Source: an uncultured Pseudomonadota bacterium (GTDB lineage: Bacteria; Pseudomonadota; Gammaproteobacteria; Steroidobacterales; Steroidobacteraceae). Taken from it: DNA of 64,000 nt. How positions within the stretch are numbered: the stretch's first letter is position 1; the number at the start of each line of letters is the position of its first letter. The notes under the pieces were generated by a model. That model worked only from the letters and a program-made list of their open reading frames with translations. It was not told where the DNA came from and searched no databases. Made by a program: the position numbers and the translations under genes. Where the stretch lies: the NCBI GenBank assembly GCA_903884235.1, contig CAISEB010000025.1, positions 1 through 64,000 on the forward strand. Direction: 5' to 3'. Below, piece after piece: positions 43,240-52,532 of the stretch.

Positions 43240-44589
43240 TCAGCGCGCAGCGGCACCCTTGCGCGCGAACCACCACCCGGCCGGCGCGGCCAGCGCGATC
43301 AGCAGCAAGGCGCCGATCCCGGTGCGCACGTTGTCGGCGATCGCGGCGACCAGGAACGCGAGCGAGCCGAGCAGCACGAGCGCCGGCGTGATCGGGTAGC
43401 CCGGCACCTTGAATGGCCGCGGCAGGTCAGGCTCGCGCCACCGCAGGACGAACAGGGCCGCGTATCCGGCGACGTAGTTCAGCACGAACAGCACTGCGGC
43501 GACGTCGATCAGGCGACCGCGCGGCGCCGCGACGACGAGCGCCATTGCCGCGACGCTGGTCACCGCCAGCGACGCCCGCGGCGTGCCCCCCTCGCTGACA
43601 CGGATCGCGCCTGCGCCCGCGAGGCCGTCTCGCATGACACCGAACAGGATGCGTGGCGCGCCGAGCAGCACCGCGTTGATCAGCCCGAGCACCGTGCACA
43701 GCGACAGGAACGTGACGAACTGGGCCGCACCGCCCGACAGCACCTGCCGCGCGGCGTCCGCGGCCGGCAGCGACGAGGCGGCGAGCGTCGGCAGGGACAG
43801 CACGTGCAGGAAGCCGATGTTGATGACGACGTACAGCGTGGTCACCAGCAGCGCACAGGCGATCATCGCGCGCGGCACGTTGCGCGTGGCGTCGACGGTC
43901 TCCTCGACGAGGTAGATCGCCATGTACCAGCCGTCGTACGTCACGAACACGGAGCGCAGCGCGACGACGAGCGCGGCGATCATGCCCGCCGAGAACAGCG
44001 GCAGATCCGCCGCCGACGGCGGCACGGGATGCACCGCACCGCCCGGCGCAGGACCCGGGGCAAACAGGCAGCCGAGTGCGAGCACCACGAGCAGGGTTCC
44101 GACCAGCCCGCTGACCACGTTCTGCACGCCACTGCCGATGCGGATCCCGAACCAGTGCAACACGGTCAGCAGGCCGATGCTGGCGACGGCGATCACGGTG
44201 TCGTGGCCCGTGCACGCCGGCACCAGAGAGGCGAGGAACACCGAGACCGTCAGGGCGGCGTACGAGATCGTCAACGTGTTGAGCACCCAGTCGTTCCAGC
44301 CGACGACGAATCCCGTCGTCAGGCCGAAGGCGCGCCGCGCGTAGACGTAGAAGCCACCGGCAAACGGCAGCATCGCCGCCAGTTCGGCGATCGACGCCGC
44401 ACCCATCAGCGCGTAGACGCCGCCGGCGATCCAGATGCCGATGATCAGCCGGCTATCGCCGAGCGCGGCCGCCACCTCGCCGGGCAGGCTGAGGATGCCG
44501 ACGCCGATCGTGCCGCCGAAGGCGAGCGCGATGCTGAAGCCGAAGCCGAGGATCCGGGACAGCGAGGTCCGCGGCGCGACCGCGCTCAT
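43240..44589 (-). CDS. APC-superfamily amino acid/polyamine transporter
   Basis: A 449-residue integral membrane protein with about 12 helices. The first helix carries the APC binding motif GGTIGVGILSLPGE. Later segments include YVYARRAFG, WNDWVLNT and YLVEETVDATRNVPRAM, typical of amino acid permeases with the LeuT-like inverted-repeat fold. It should import or exchange an amino acid or amine using a proton or counter-substrate. The substrate is not evident. ATG 44589 is chosen; a longer frame upstream has no membrane start. The GNAT gene lies upstream, same strand. Confidence 0.85.
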   Translation of the reverse strand: MSAVAPRTSLSRILGFGFSIALAFGGTIGVGILSLPGEVAAALGDSRLIIGIWIAGGVYALMGAASIAELAAMLPFAGGFYVYARRAFGLTTGFVVGWNDWVLNTLTISYAALTVSVFLASLVPACTGHDTVIAVASIGLLTVLHWFGIRIGSGVQNVVSGLVGTLLVVLALGCLFAPGPAPGGAVHPVPPSAADLPLFSAGMIAALVVALRSVFVTYDGWYMAIYLVEETVDATRNVPRAMIACALLVTTLYVVINIGFLHVLSLPTLAASSLPAADAARQVLSGGAAQFVTFLSLCTVLGLINAVLLGAPRILFGVMRDGLAGAGAIRVSEGGTPRASLAVTSVAAMALVVAAPRGRLIDVAAVLFVLNYVAGYAALFVLRWREPDLPRPFKVPGYPITPALVLLGSLAFLVAAIADNVRTGIGALLLIALAAPAGWWFARKGAAAR

Positions 44590-44656
44590 GCGCGCGCCGA
44601 CCGCAGCGAGATCGTCCCGGCCGCGCAGTCGGAGGCATCCACCCGGGTGCCGGGCA

Positions 44657-45262
44657 TCACGCGCCCGGACCGATGATCGGCAGGTGCGGCGCGACGCTGC
44701 GCGGCACGAGGCCGGTGACGCGCGGATCGTCCGCGACCTCCACCATGCGTGCGTACGGGGTGAAGCCCGAGCGCTGGTAGAAGCCGAGCGCGGCATGGTG
44801 GTCGAGCGTGCAGGTGTGCACCCAGAAGCGCCGGATCGGCTTCGCCCAGGCCTTCTCGATCGCGGCGTTCATCAGCGCCCGGCCCGCGCCCTGCCCGATC
44901 AGCGCCGACGTCAGGCCATAGAATGCGAGCTCGCACTGCCCAGCCTCGCGGAAATCGAGCTCGAGCAGGCCTTCGTCGTGCCCCCCGATCGACATCGCGT
45001 AGACCTCGACCTGCGGGTCGTGAAGGATGCCGGCGAGCGTCGCCGCCGGCATCGCGAGCCGCGAGAACCACAGCCAGTCCGCCCCGACCCGGCCGTACAG
45101 GTCGCGGTACCAGTCGAGGTCAGGGGCCGGGACCTGGCGGATCTGCCACGGGGCGTCCGCGCGCGCGGGCCGCACCGCAACGGGGGCGAGCATCTCGAGG
45201 CACGTGACGACCGACGCGAGCTTGCCGGGGGCGACGTCGTGGTAGCCGTCGGGAATGAGCAT
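44657..45262 (-). CDS. GNAT-family N-acetyltransferase
   Basis: A 201-residue protein with a GNAT fold: EVYAMSIGGHDEGLLELDF, then the acetyl-CoA loop LTSALIGQGAGRALMNAAIEKAW (motif Q/R-x-x-G-x-G/A visible as GQGAGRA) and RFWVHTCTLDHHAALGFYQRSGF. It transfers an acetyl group from acetyl-CoA to an amine of a small molecule or protein terminus; the substrate is unknown. ATG 45262 gives the N-terminus MLIPDGYHD typical of a close group of GNATs. An upstream start at 45296 is possible. It is divergent from the AroQ-PheC fusion gene. Confidence 0.82.
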   Translation of the reverse strand: MLIPDGYHDVAPGKLASVVTCLEMLAPVAVRPARADAPWQIRQVPAPDLDWYRDLYGRVGADWLWFSRLAMPAATLAGILHDPQVEVYAMSIGGHDEGLLELDFREAGQCELAFYGLTSALIGQGAGRALMNAAIEKAWAKPIRRFWVHTCTLDHHAALGFYQRSGFTPYARMVEVADDPRVTGLVPRSVAPHLPIIGPGA

Positions 45263-45370
45263 GCGGAGGGTTCCGGTGGCGGGGAGCGCGCACATTCGCA
45301 CACCGGGGAAGTTGCTGTCACCTGCCCGCGCGACCGATGATGGGCCATCGAAACGCTTGGAGATCCCGCA

Positions 45371-46660
45371 TTGAGGCACCGTCCGCAACCCGTGGCGGCC
45401 TGGCTCGCGCGTGCCGCCGCCTGCCTCGCCAGCAGCGCGTGGCTCGCCGTCGCGGCGCCGGCGAGCGCAGCGACGCTGCACGACCCGGCGTCGCTCGCCA
45501 CCGACGTGCTCGCGATCATCGATGCCCGCCTCGCGCTGATGCCGGACGTCGCCGCCGCGAAGTGGGCCACGGGCCAGGCGGTGGCGGACCCGGCGCGCGA
45601 GGCCCTCGTGATCCGCGCGGCCGGCGAGCGCGCCGCGACGCTCGGCCTCGCGCGGGGGCCGGTCGAGGCGCTGTTCGAGCTGCAGGTCGGGCTCGCGCGC
45701 GAGGCGCAGGCATCCCTGCACGCGCGCTGGCGTCGCGAGGGGACCGGGCCGGCGGGATCCGTGCCCTCGCTGGCCGACGACCTGCGCCCGAGGATCGACC
45801 GGCAGACCACCGAGCTGCTGCTCGCAATGTACCTCGCCGCGCCGACGCTGCCGGCCACGGACCTGGCGGCACTCGCCGCCGCGCAGCTGCCCGCGACGCG
45901 CTGGAGCGACGCCGATCGTGGCCGGCTGGTCGCCACGCTGGCCTCGATCCGCCTCGAGGCACCGCGGTCACCGGCACGGGCCCGGGCCGCCGGGGTGCTC
46001 AGGATCGGCACGCCCGCGGACTACGCTCCGTTCGCGCTCGCCCGGGACGGACGCCTCGATGGCTCGGATGTGGAGCTCGCGGAACGGCTCGCGGCCGCGC
46101 TCGGACTGCGGCCGGTGTTCATGCAGACGCGCTGGGGCTCGATGGTCGATGACCTCGAGGCCGATCGGTTCGACCTCGCCGTCGGGGGCGTCTCGGTCAC
46201 CGACGCGAGGCGCCTGCGTGCCGCGTTTTCCCTGCCCACGGCCCATGGCGGCAAGACTGCGGTGGGCCGTTGCGCGGACCGTGCCCGCTTCGGGCACCTG
46301 GAGGACATCGACCGCGAGGGCGTGCGGGTCGTCGAGAACGCCGGCGGGACCAACGAGTCCTTCGCACGCCGCCACCTCGGCCACGCGGCATTGCGAATCC
46401 ACCCGGACAACCGCACGGTGATGGATGAACTGGTCGCCGGCCGTGCCGACGTCATGTTCACCGACGACACCGAAATCGCGCTGGTCGCCCACCAGCAACG
46501 CGGCCTGTGCCGCCTGCTCGGGGAACTGTACGACCCCACGGACAAGGCATTCCTGCTGCCGCACGACGGACGCTGGAACGGCGAGGTCGATGCGTGGCTG
46601 ACGACCGCGACGGCGGCCGGCCTGCCGGCGGAGCTCCTCGATCGCCACCTGACGCACTGA
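45371..46660 (+). CDS. Periplasmic chorismate mutase-cyclohexadienyl dehydratase fusion (AroQ-PheC)
   Basis: A 429-residue exported protein (signal peptide residues 1-33). Residues about 36-195 match the gamma-type AroQ chorismate mutase: helix with IDARLALMPDVAAAKWATG, then DPAREALV and FELQVGLAREAQ. Residues about 209-429 match cyclohexadienyl dehydratase (PheC): VLRIGTPADYAPF, GLRPVFMQTRWG, DLAVGGVSVTDARR, GGTNESFARRHL and ADVMFTDDTE. Together they would turn chorismate into prephenate and then phenylpyruvate (or arogenate into phenylalanine) in the periplasm. Start is TTG 45371 with GGAG about 8 nt upstream. A fused arrangement is known in a few bacteria. Confidence in both domains is high. 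Confidence 0.88.
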   Translation: MRHRPQPVAAWLARAAACLASSAWLAVAAPASAATLHDPASLATDVLAIIDARLALMPDVAAAKWATGQAVADPAREALVIRAAGERAATLGLARGPVEALFELQVGLAREAQASLHARWRREGTGPAGSVPSLADDLRPRIDRQTTELLLAMYLAAPTLPATDLAALAAAQLPATRWSDADRGRLVATLASIRLEAPRSPARARAAGVLRIGTPADYAPFALARDGRLDGSDVELAERLAAALGLRPVFMQTRWGSMVDDLEADRFDLAVGGVSVTDARRLRAAFSLPTAHGGKTAVGRCADRARFGHLEDIDREGVRVVENAGGTNESFARRHLGHAALRIHPDNRTVMDELVAGRADVMFTDDTEIALVAHQQRGLCRLLGELYDPTDKAFLLPHDGRWNGEVDAWLTTATAAGLPAELLDRHLTH

Positions 46661-46739
46661 CCCGATACGGAATCTGCGGAGGACGGCCGGGGAGCCGGCG
46701 TGCTCCGATGAGGGCTCCCCAGACGGACGCAGACCCAGC

Positions 46740-47132
46740 ATGCATGCCGACGACAACACGCCGACTCCGTACGAACTGCTTGGCGGGGATCCCGCGATCC
46801 GGGCCATCGTCGAGCGCTTCTACGACCTGATGGACCGGGACCCGGCCTATGCCGCGCTGCGCGGCATCCATGGCCCCGACCTCGGCCCGATGCGCGACAA
46901 GCTCTGCGACTGGTTCAGCGAGTGGCTCGGCGGGCCGCGACGCTATCACGCCCGCGCGGATGCCAAGTGCATCGGCGCCGCGCACGCCCCTTACGCGATC
47001 GACGCGGCGATGCGCGACGAATGGCTCGCCTGCATGCAGCGCGCGATCGACGAGACCGGCGCGAGCGACGCCGCCCAGGCGCGCATCCGCCCGGCGATGG
47101 TCGGGATGGCGGAGTTCCTGCGCAATTGCTGA
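46740..47132 (+). CDS. Truncated haemoglobin, group II type
   Basis: A 130-residue globin. The B-helix has FYDLMD with Tyr B10, and the proximal histidine is likely in the AHAPYAID segment (near residue 82). The EF/F region is MRDKLCDWFSEWLGGPRRY and the G helix Trp is in DEWLACMQ. These are the marks of group II truncated haemoglobins. They bind O2 or NO and are linked with NO or oxygen handling. ATG 46740. It stands alone between the AroQ-PheC fusion gene and an M24 peptidase gene, all on one strand. Confidence 0.88.
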   Translation: MHADDNTPTPYELLGGDPAIRAIVERFYDLMDRDPAYAALRGIHGPDLGPMRDKLCDWFSEWLGGPRRYHARADAKCIGAAHAPYAIDAAMRDEWLACMQRAIDETGASDAAQARIRPAMVGMAEFLRNC

Positions 47133-47212
47133 CGCCCCTCCCCGGCATCCGGCTGTCGTAGACTCGGTGCACCGGCCGTCGCGCGACGGCCTGCACCACG
47201 AGGGGACTTCCG

Positions 47213-48502
47213 ATGCTGACGCGCCGGCAATTGCTGTCGAATGCCACCCTGGCCGCCGGCGCCGGGCTCGCCCTGCACCGCGCCGATGCCGCGCCGGCGT
47301 CGCCGGCGGCATCCGCCCTGCCCGCGCCGATCGAGCGGCTCCGCTCGCGGCGCGCGGAGGCGACGCCGATCAGTGCCGCGGAGCACCGGGCGCGGATGGA
47401 CGAGGCCCGGAAGATGCTTGCCTCGCAGGGGCTCGACGCGCTGGTGCTCGCCGAGGGCACGTCGCTGACGTATTTCACCGGGGCCAGCTGGTGGGGCAGC
47501 GAACGCCTGTTCGCCGCTGTGATCCCGGCTCGCGGCGCACCGTTCTACGTCTGCCCTGCCTTCGAGGAAGGCCGTGCGCGCGAGCAGCTGACCGACGGCG
47601 AGCAGGCCGACGTGCGCACCTGGCAGGAAGACGAGAGCCCGTATATACGCCTCGCCGAGGGGCTCAGGGACCGCGGCATCGCGTCCGGCCGGGTGGGGCT
47701 CGAGGAGAACGTGCGCTTCGTGTTTGCCGATGGCATCGCCACCGCCGCGCCGAACGTGCGACTGACGAGCGGCACGCCGGTGACGGCCGGCTGCCGGATG
47801 GTCAAGAGCCCGCACGAGATCGCGCTGATGCGCCTCGCCGCGGAGGTGACGCTCGCAGCGTACGAGGCCACCTACCGCTCGATCCGCGTCGGCATGACCC
47901 AGCATGAGGTGTCGGAGCTGTCACGCCAGGCACACGAACGCCTCGGCTTCAGCGGCGCCGCCGATCTCGTGCTGGTCGGGGAGTCATCGGCCTTCCCGCA
48001 CGGCTCGGTGAAGCCGCAGCGCATCGGCGAGGGCTCGATCGTGCTATTCGACGGCGGCTGCGACGTGCACGGCTACAAGTCGGACATCACGCGCACCTTC
48101 GTCATCGCAGGCAAGCCGACCGCACGGATGAAGTCGGTGTTCGAGGTGGTGCAGCGCGCACAGCTCGCGGCGCTGCGCGCAGCGAAGCCCGGCATCGAGT
48201 GCGGGGCGATCGACGCCGCGGCGCGCGCCGTCGTCGTGGCGGCGGGATTCGGGCCGGACTACCGGACGTTCACCCACCGCCTCGGCCACGGGATGGGCAT
48301 GGACGGCCATGAATGGCCTTACCTCGTGCGCGGCAACGGCACGCGGCTCGTCGCCGGCATGACCACCAGCAACGAGCCCGGGATCTACCTGCGCGGCGAA
48401 TTCGGCATCCGCCTCGAGGACGACATGCACGTGCTCGAGGACGGCGCGGAGCTGTTCACGCCACGCAGCCGCTCGCTCGAGGAACCGTTCGAGCCCGCCT
48501 GA
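47213..48502 (+). CDS. Tat-exported M24-family peptidase (Xaa-Pro aminopeptidase-like)
   Basis: A 429-residue protein with a Tat-like signal (LTRRQLLSNATLAAGAGLALH). It has a creatinase-type N-terminal domain and a pita-bread catalytic domain from about residue 200. Metal ligands are visible: D in DGGCDVHG, D in KSDITRTF, H in LGHGMGMDGHEW, E in SNEPGIYL and E in RLEDDMHV. It should cleave the N-terminal Xaa-Pro bond or a related amide in the periplasm. Start ATG 47213. It is convergent with the PPK2 gene, with 10 bases between stops. Confidence 0.88.
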   Translation: MLTRRQLLSNATLAAGAGLALHRADAAPASPAASALPAPIERLRSRRAEATPISAAEHRARMDEARKMLASQGLDALVLAEGTSLTYFTGASWWGSERLFAAVIPARGAPFYVCPAFEEGRAREQLTDGEQADVRTWQEDESPYIRLAEGLRDRGIASGRVGLEENVRFVFADGIATAAPNVRLTSGTPVTAGCRMVKSPHEIALMRLAAEVTLAAYEATYRSIRVGMTQHEVSELSRQAHERLGFSGAADLVLVGESSAFPHGSVKPQRIGEGSIVLFDGGCDVHGYKSDITRTFVIAGKPTARMKSVFEVVQRAQLAALRAAKPGIECGAIDAAARAVVVAAGFGPDYRTFTHRLGHGMGMDGHEWPYLVRGNGTRLVAGMTTSNEPGIYLRGEFGIRLEDDMHVLEDGAELFTPRSRSLEEPFEPA

Positions 48503-48512
48503 CCGACGCGCC

Positions 48513-49421
48513 TCACTCGCCGGCGACCAGCCGGCGCCGGGCGGCACCCAGGCGCCGTTCGTCGGCCGCCGTGACGCGCGGGAACTTGAGGCCCAGCTGG
48601 CGGATGGTGCCACTGAGGATGGCCGCGACGCTCGCGCGCGCGACATACTTGTGATCGGCGGGAATGACGTGCCACGGCGCCCACGCCGTGCTCGTCGCGC
48701 GCAGCATGGCCTCGTGCGCGGCGGTGTACTCGTCCCAGTAGCCGCGCTCCTTCAGGTCGGACGCCGCGAACTTCCAATACTTGTCGCGCACCTCGAGTCG
48801 CTCGAGCAGTCGCCGGCGCTGCTCGTCCTTCGACAGGTTGAGGAAGAACTTCAGGATCACGGTGCCGTTGCGCACGAGGTGCCGCTCGAACGCATTGATG
48901 TCCTCGTAGCGCTCCGCCCAGAAGCGCTTGCCGCGCGAACCTGTTGGCAGCCGCTGCGCGGCGAGGATCTCGGGATGCACCCGGACGATCAGGACCTCCT
49001 CGTAGTACGAGCGGTTGAACAGCCCGATGCGACCCCGTTCCGGGACGTCCTTCCAGTATCGCCACAGGAACGTGTGGTCGAGCTCGGGCTCAGTCGGCGC
49101 CTGGTAGCTGTGCACCTCGCAGCCCTGCGGGCTGACACCGGCCATCACGTGCTTGATGGTGCCATCCTTGCCGGCGGCATCCATGCCCTGCAGCACGACC
49201 AGCACCGAGTGCGTGTCGCTGGCCCACAGCAGCTCCTGGGCGCGAGCGAGCTCGGCCTGGCTCAGCTGCAGCAGCTCGACCGCGCGCTCCTTGGGCGTGC
49301 CGGCGCCTGCCCGGATCAGCTCCAGCCCACCGAGGTCCGCCGGGTCGTGGTCGGCAAGCCGCACGCGGGATCCCGGCTTGACCCGGTAGCGACGGATCAG
49401 GTGGCGGTGGTACTTGGACAT
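48513..49421 (-). CDS. PPK2-family polyphosphate kinase
   Basis: A 302-residue cytosolic enzyme. Walker A GMDAAGKDG lies near residue 82, followed by GCEVHSYQAPT and the Walker B-like FNRSYYEEVLIVRVHP near 135. The lid motif lies in KDEQRRRLLERL. It transfers phosphate between polyphosphate and a nucleoside mono- or diphosphate; the subclass is not certain. ATG 49421 follows GAGGAT. Upstream DNA is divergent with trmB. Confidence 0.88.
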   Translation of the reverse strand: MSKYHRHLIRRYRVKPGSRVRLADHDPADLGGLELIRAGAGTPKERAVELLQLSQAELARAQELLWASDTHSVLVVLQGMDAAGKDGTIKHVMAGVSPQGCEVHSYQAPTEPELDHTFLWRYWKDVPERGRIGLFNRSYYEEVLIVRVHPEILAAQRLPTGSRGKRFWAERYEDINAFERHLVRNGTVILKFFLNLSKDEQRRRLLERLEVRDKYWKFAASDLKERGYWDEYTAAHEAMLRATSTAWAPWHVIPADHKYVARASVAAILSGTIRQLGLKFPRVTAADERRLGAARRRLVAGE

Positions 49422-49539
49422 GCGGGCATCCTCGGTGGCGGCCGGGCCATCATGAGCGCTGCGCGCGCCCGAGCGAAAGCGCTGGATCACCGCAGCCGGG
49501 CGCGCGACACTTGCGCCCCCGCCGACCGACCACGCCACC

Positions 49540-50256
49540 ATGACCGATTCCGCCCCGCCTGACGCTGCCGATTCGCCTGGATCCCCGCACCGCGCGATCA
49601 AGTCCTTCGTCCGCCGCACCGGCCGGATCACCGCGGCGCAGACCCGGGCGCTCGAGGAGTTGTGGCCACGCTACGGGATCGAGTTCGACGGGGGCCCGCT
49701 CGACCTCGATCGTTCATTCGGGCGCCACGCGCCGCGCACGGTGGAGATCGGTTTCGGCGACGGCGAGACGCTGGTCTCGTTGGCGGCGGCCCGGCCCGAG
49801 CGCGACTTCCTCGGCCTCGAGGTCCACGAGCCGGGCGTCGGGCACTGCCTGCTGCGGGCGGCGGAACTCGGCCTCACGAACGTGCGGGTGCTGAGGCACG
49901 ATGCCGTCGAGGTGCTGGAGCGATCGATCGCGCCGGGGAGTCTCGACGAGGTGCTCGTGTTCTTCCCGGACCCCTGGCCCAAGAAGCGCCACCACAAGCG
50001 CCGCATCGTGCAGAGCGCCTTCGCGACGCTGGTCGCCTCGCGACTCGCCGCGGGTGGGCGCCTGCGGCTCGCGACCGACTGGGTCCCGTACGCCGAGTGG
50101 ATGCGCGACGTGCTCGATGTGCACGGCGACTATGCAAATGCAGCCGGCGCGGGCGGCTACGTCGAGCGCCCCGCCGAGCGGCCGGTCACGAAATTCGAGC
50201 GCCGCGGCACGCGCCTCGGCCACGAGGTCCGCGACCTCGCCTACCTGCGCCGCTGA
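49540..50256 (+). CDS. trmB: tRNA (guanine-N7-)-methyltransferase
   Basis: A 238-residue SAM-dependent methyltransferase that makes m7G46 in tRNA. The SAM site is VEIGFGDGETLVS near residue 66. The family-specific FPDPWPKKRHHKRRIV segment lies near 145. The C-terminus ends with PVTKFERRGTRLGHEV. Length and motifs are those of TrmB. ATG 49540. The gene is convergent with the MarC-family gene, with 9 bases between stops. Confidence 0.95.
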   Translation: MTDSAPPDAADSPGSPHRAIKSFVRRTGRITAAQTRALEELWPRYGIEFDGGPLDLDRSFGRHAPRTVEIGFGDGETLVSLAAARPERDFLGLEVHEPGVGHCLLRAAELGLTNVRVLRHDAVEVLERSIAPGSLDEVLVFFPDPWPKKRHHKRRIVQSAFATLVASRLAAGGRLRLATDWVPYAEWMRDVLDVHGDYANAAGAGGYVERPAERPVTKFERRGTRLGHEVRDLAYLRR

Positions 50257-50265
50257 CCGCGGCGC

Positions 50266-50886
50266 TCAGGCCAGGTGGAATGCCTGCTTGAGGCCGTCGA
50301 TCACGAACTGCACCGCGAGCGCCGCGAGCACGACGCCGGCGATGCGGGCGACGACATTGGCGCCCGTCACGCCGAGCACCCGCATCACGACCGGCGCCAG
50401 CAGCATCGCGCACAGCGACGCGCCCACCACGAGCGCGAGCACGACCGCGTAGCCCAGCTGCAGCAGCGGCTCGTGCGGCGCCGCGCCGAAGCTGAGCAGC
50501 ACCGTCGCGATCGAGCCCGGCCCCGAGATCAGCGGGAACGCGAGCGGGAACACCGAGATGTCCGCGCGCCGCCGCGTCTCGGCGTTCTCCTCCGGCGTCG
50601 TCTTCTCCTCGCGCGCGAACACCATGTCCAGCGCGATCAGAAACAGCATGATGCCGCCGCCGATGCGGAACGCCTCGATGCTGATGTCCATCACGCCGAG
50701 GAACCAGCTGCCGCCGAGCGCGAACGCCATGAAGATCAGGAACGCGATCAGGCTCGACCTCAGCGCCATGCGCCGCCGGTAGCCGGGGCTCGCGCCCTCG
50801 GTCATCGTCGCGAAGATCGGCGCGAGCGACGGCGGGTCGACGACGACGAACATCACCACGAGGAATTTTACGAGCTCGTCCAGCAT
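50266..50886 (-). CDS. MarC-family membrane protein
   Basis: A 206-residue protein with six membrane helices and the MarC pattern: FVVVDPPSLAPIFATMTEG, then FGGSWFLGVM-like FALGGSWFLGVM and VFPLAFPLISGPGSIATV. The two Pro-rich motifs are repeated in inverted form. Members were named from the mar locus but are not drug exporters, and the true function is unsettled. ATG 50886. The downstream gene is convergent trmB. Confidence 0.88.
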   Translation of the reverse strand: MLDELVKFLVVMFVVVDPPSLAPIFATMTEGASPGYRRRMALRSSLIAFLIFMAFALGGSWFLGVMDISIEAFRIGGGIMLFLIALDMVFAREEKTTPEENAETRRRADISVFPLAFPLISGPGSIATVLLSFGAAPHEPLLQLGYAVVLALVVGASLCAMLLAPVVMRVLGVTGANVVARIAGVVLAALAVQFVIDGLKQAFHLA

Positions 50887-50935
50887 GGTCCCACCGCATT
50901 GCTGCTGGCAGCATAGCAGCCGAGGGCACGTCGGT

Positions 50936-51283
50936 TCAGCGCGGGGCGGCCAGGCGCACGCGCCCGGCGACGACCTCGAGCGGCACGCTCTCCAGACGCG
51001 CGCCCGGGCACGGCCCGGCGATGCACGCGCCGGTGACCGGATCGAACAGGGCACCGTGCGAGCGACAGATCAACTGCGCGCCATCCGGCGTCAGGAAGTC
51101 ATCGGGCCGCAGGTTCAGCGCATGCCCGGCATGCGGGCAGCGGTTGACGAAGCCGTTCACCGCGTCGCCGGCCCGCACGACGATGATCCGCAGGGGCCAC
51201 GCGCCGGCGCCACGGGTGAACTCGCGGGCCGACCGGGGACCCAGGTCCCCGACCGCGCAGAGATCCGCGTCAGCGGGACACAT
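50936..51283 (-). CDS. Rieske [2Fe-2S] domain protein
   Basis: A 115-residue soluble Rieske protein with CPHAGH (Cys, His) and CRSHGALF (Cys, His) motifs 21 residues apart. It resembles small Rieske proteins in oxygenase or nitrite reductase systems but has no neighbouring oxygenase here. Its start overlaps the end of the MFS transporter gene by 14 nt, so it is translated as the last cistron of the xth-MFS-Rieske operon. The third Rieske protein of this window. Confidence 0.85.
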   Translation of the reverse strand: MCPADADLCAVGDLGPRSAREFTRGAGAWPLRIIVVRAGDAVNGFVNRCPHAGHALNLRPDDFLTPDGAQLICRSHGALFDPVTGACIAGPCPGARLESVPLEVVAGRVRLAAPR

Positions 51284-52532
51284 CGAGCGTCCGGATGCGG
51301 TCGCGCAGCAGCCAGACGGCGAGCAGCCCCGGCACGCCGAGCAGGAAGCTGACCACGTAGTACGAAGGCCAACCGGCGTGGTCCGCGACCCAGCCCGCCG
51401 GCCAGCCGAGACCGTAGCGCGGCAGCTGCGACAGCGTCGACAGGAGTGCGTACTGGAACGCGCTGAAGCGGGTGTCGCACAGCGACATCATCAGCGCAAC
51501 GACCGCGACGTTCCCCATGGCATGGGTCAGGTGCTCGACGGTCACGGCCAGATACATCACCGGATAGTTCTTGCCAGCCACCGCCAGCGCAAAATAGGCG
51601 AGATTCGAAAGCGCCTGCATGACGCCGAAGGTCAGCATGGCGCGCAGCAGCCCGAGTCTCACCATCCACACGCCGCCGAGGATGGAGCCGCCGACCGCCG
51701 CGGCTACCCAGATGATCTTGATCACCACGCCGATCTCGGTCTTGGAGAACCCGACATCCATCATGAACGGCGTGAACAGCTTCAGCGAGAATGCGTCGCC
51801 GAGCTTGAACAGCATCACGAGCGCGAGCAGCGACGCGGCACCGGGTGTGCCGAGCATCGTGCGCAGCGGCTCGACGATCGACTCGCGCAACGTCGCGGGC
51901 GAAGGCGACCGCCGCTCCGGCTCCTTGGCGAACACGGTGACGACGGCGAACAGGGCCATCATCGCCGCGAGCACGAGCAGCGCCGGTCGCCAGCCGGCGT
52001 AGTCCGCGGTCACGAGCGCGATCGCCGGCGCGATGTAGGCCGCCGACCGATAGCCTACGGTGCTCGCCGTGACGGCCGGCCCGCGTTCCGCCGGCGTGGC
52101 GACGTCGGTTCGGTAGGCGTCGATCACGATGTCCTGCGTCGCGGACAGGAACACGATCCCGAGGGCGCAGGCCGAGATGCCGACCAGCGACGAGGCCGGA
52201 TCCTGGAACGCGAGCACCGCGATCGCGACCGCGAGCAGGACCTGGGACAGCAGCATCCAGCCGCGCCGCCGCCCGAGCCCGGGCAGCGCATAGCGGTCGA
52301 CCAGCGGCGCCCACAGGAACTTGAGCAGGTAGGGGATCGCGACGTACGAGAAGATGCCGATCTGGGCGTTCGAGACGTGCACGTCCTTGAGCCACGCCTG
52401 CAGCGCGCTCTCGGTGACCTGGTTCGGGAATCCGGATGCGGCGCCGAGCGCCATCATCAGCAGCATCTTCGGGCTGGCGAGGACCTTGCGCAGCGACGGG
52501 CGCTCGACGGCCGCGCCGCTGTCAGAATGCAT
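51270..52532 (-). CDS. AmpG-like major facilitator permease
   Basis: A 420-residue transporter with twelve membrane helices and the AmpG pattern: MMALGAASGFPNQVTESALQAWLKD near the N-terminus, then the repeated YLLKFLWAPLVDRY and RRRGWMLLSQVL (A motif-like). AmpG imports muropeptides (GlcNAc-anhydroMurNAc peptides) for cell-wall recycling, and this is the likely role. The gene overlaps xth by 11 nt at its start and the Rieske gene by 14 nt at its end. It is therefore in a translationally coupled operon. Confidence 0.82.
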   Translation of the reverse strand: MHSDSGAAVERPSLRKVLASPKMLLMMALGAASGFPNQVTESALQAWLKDVHVSNAQIGIFSYVAIPYLLKFLWAPLVDRYALPGLGRRRGWMLLSQVLLAVAIAVLAFQDPASSLVGISACALGIVFLSATQDIVIDAYRTDVATPAERGPAVTASTVGYRSAAYIAPAIALVTADYAGWRPALLVLAAMMALFAVVTVFAKEPERRSPSPATLRESIVEPLRTMLGTPGAASLLALVMLFKLGDAFSLKLFTPFMMDVGFSKTEIGVVIKIIWVAAAVGGSILGGVWMVRLGLLRAMLTFGVMQALSNLAYFALAVAGKNYPVMYLAVTVEHLTHAMGNVAVVALMMSLCDTRFSAFQYALLSTLSQLPRYGLGWPAGWVADHAGWPSYYVVSFLLGVPGLLAVWLLRDRIRTLDVSR

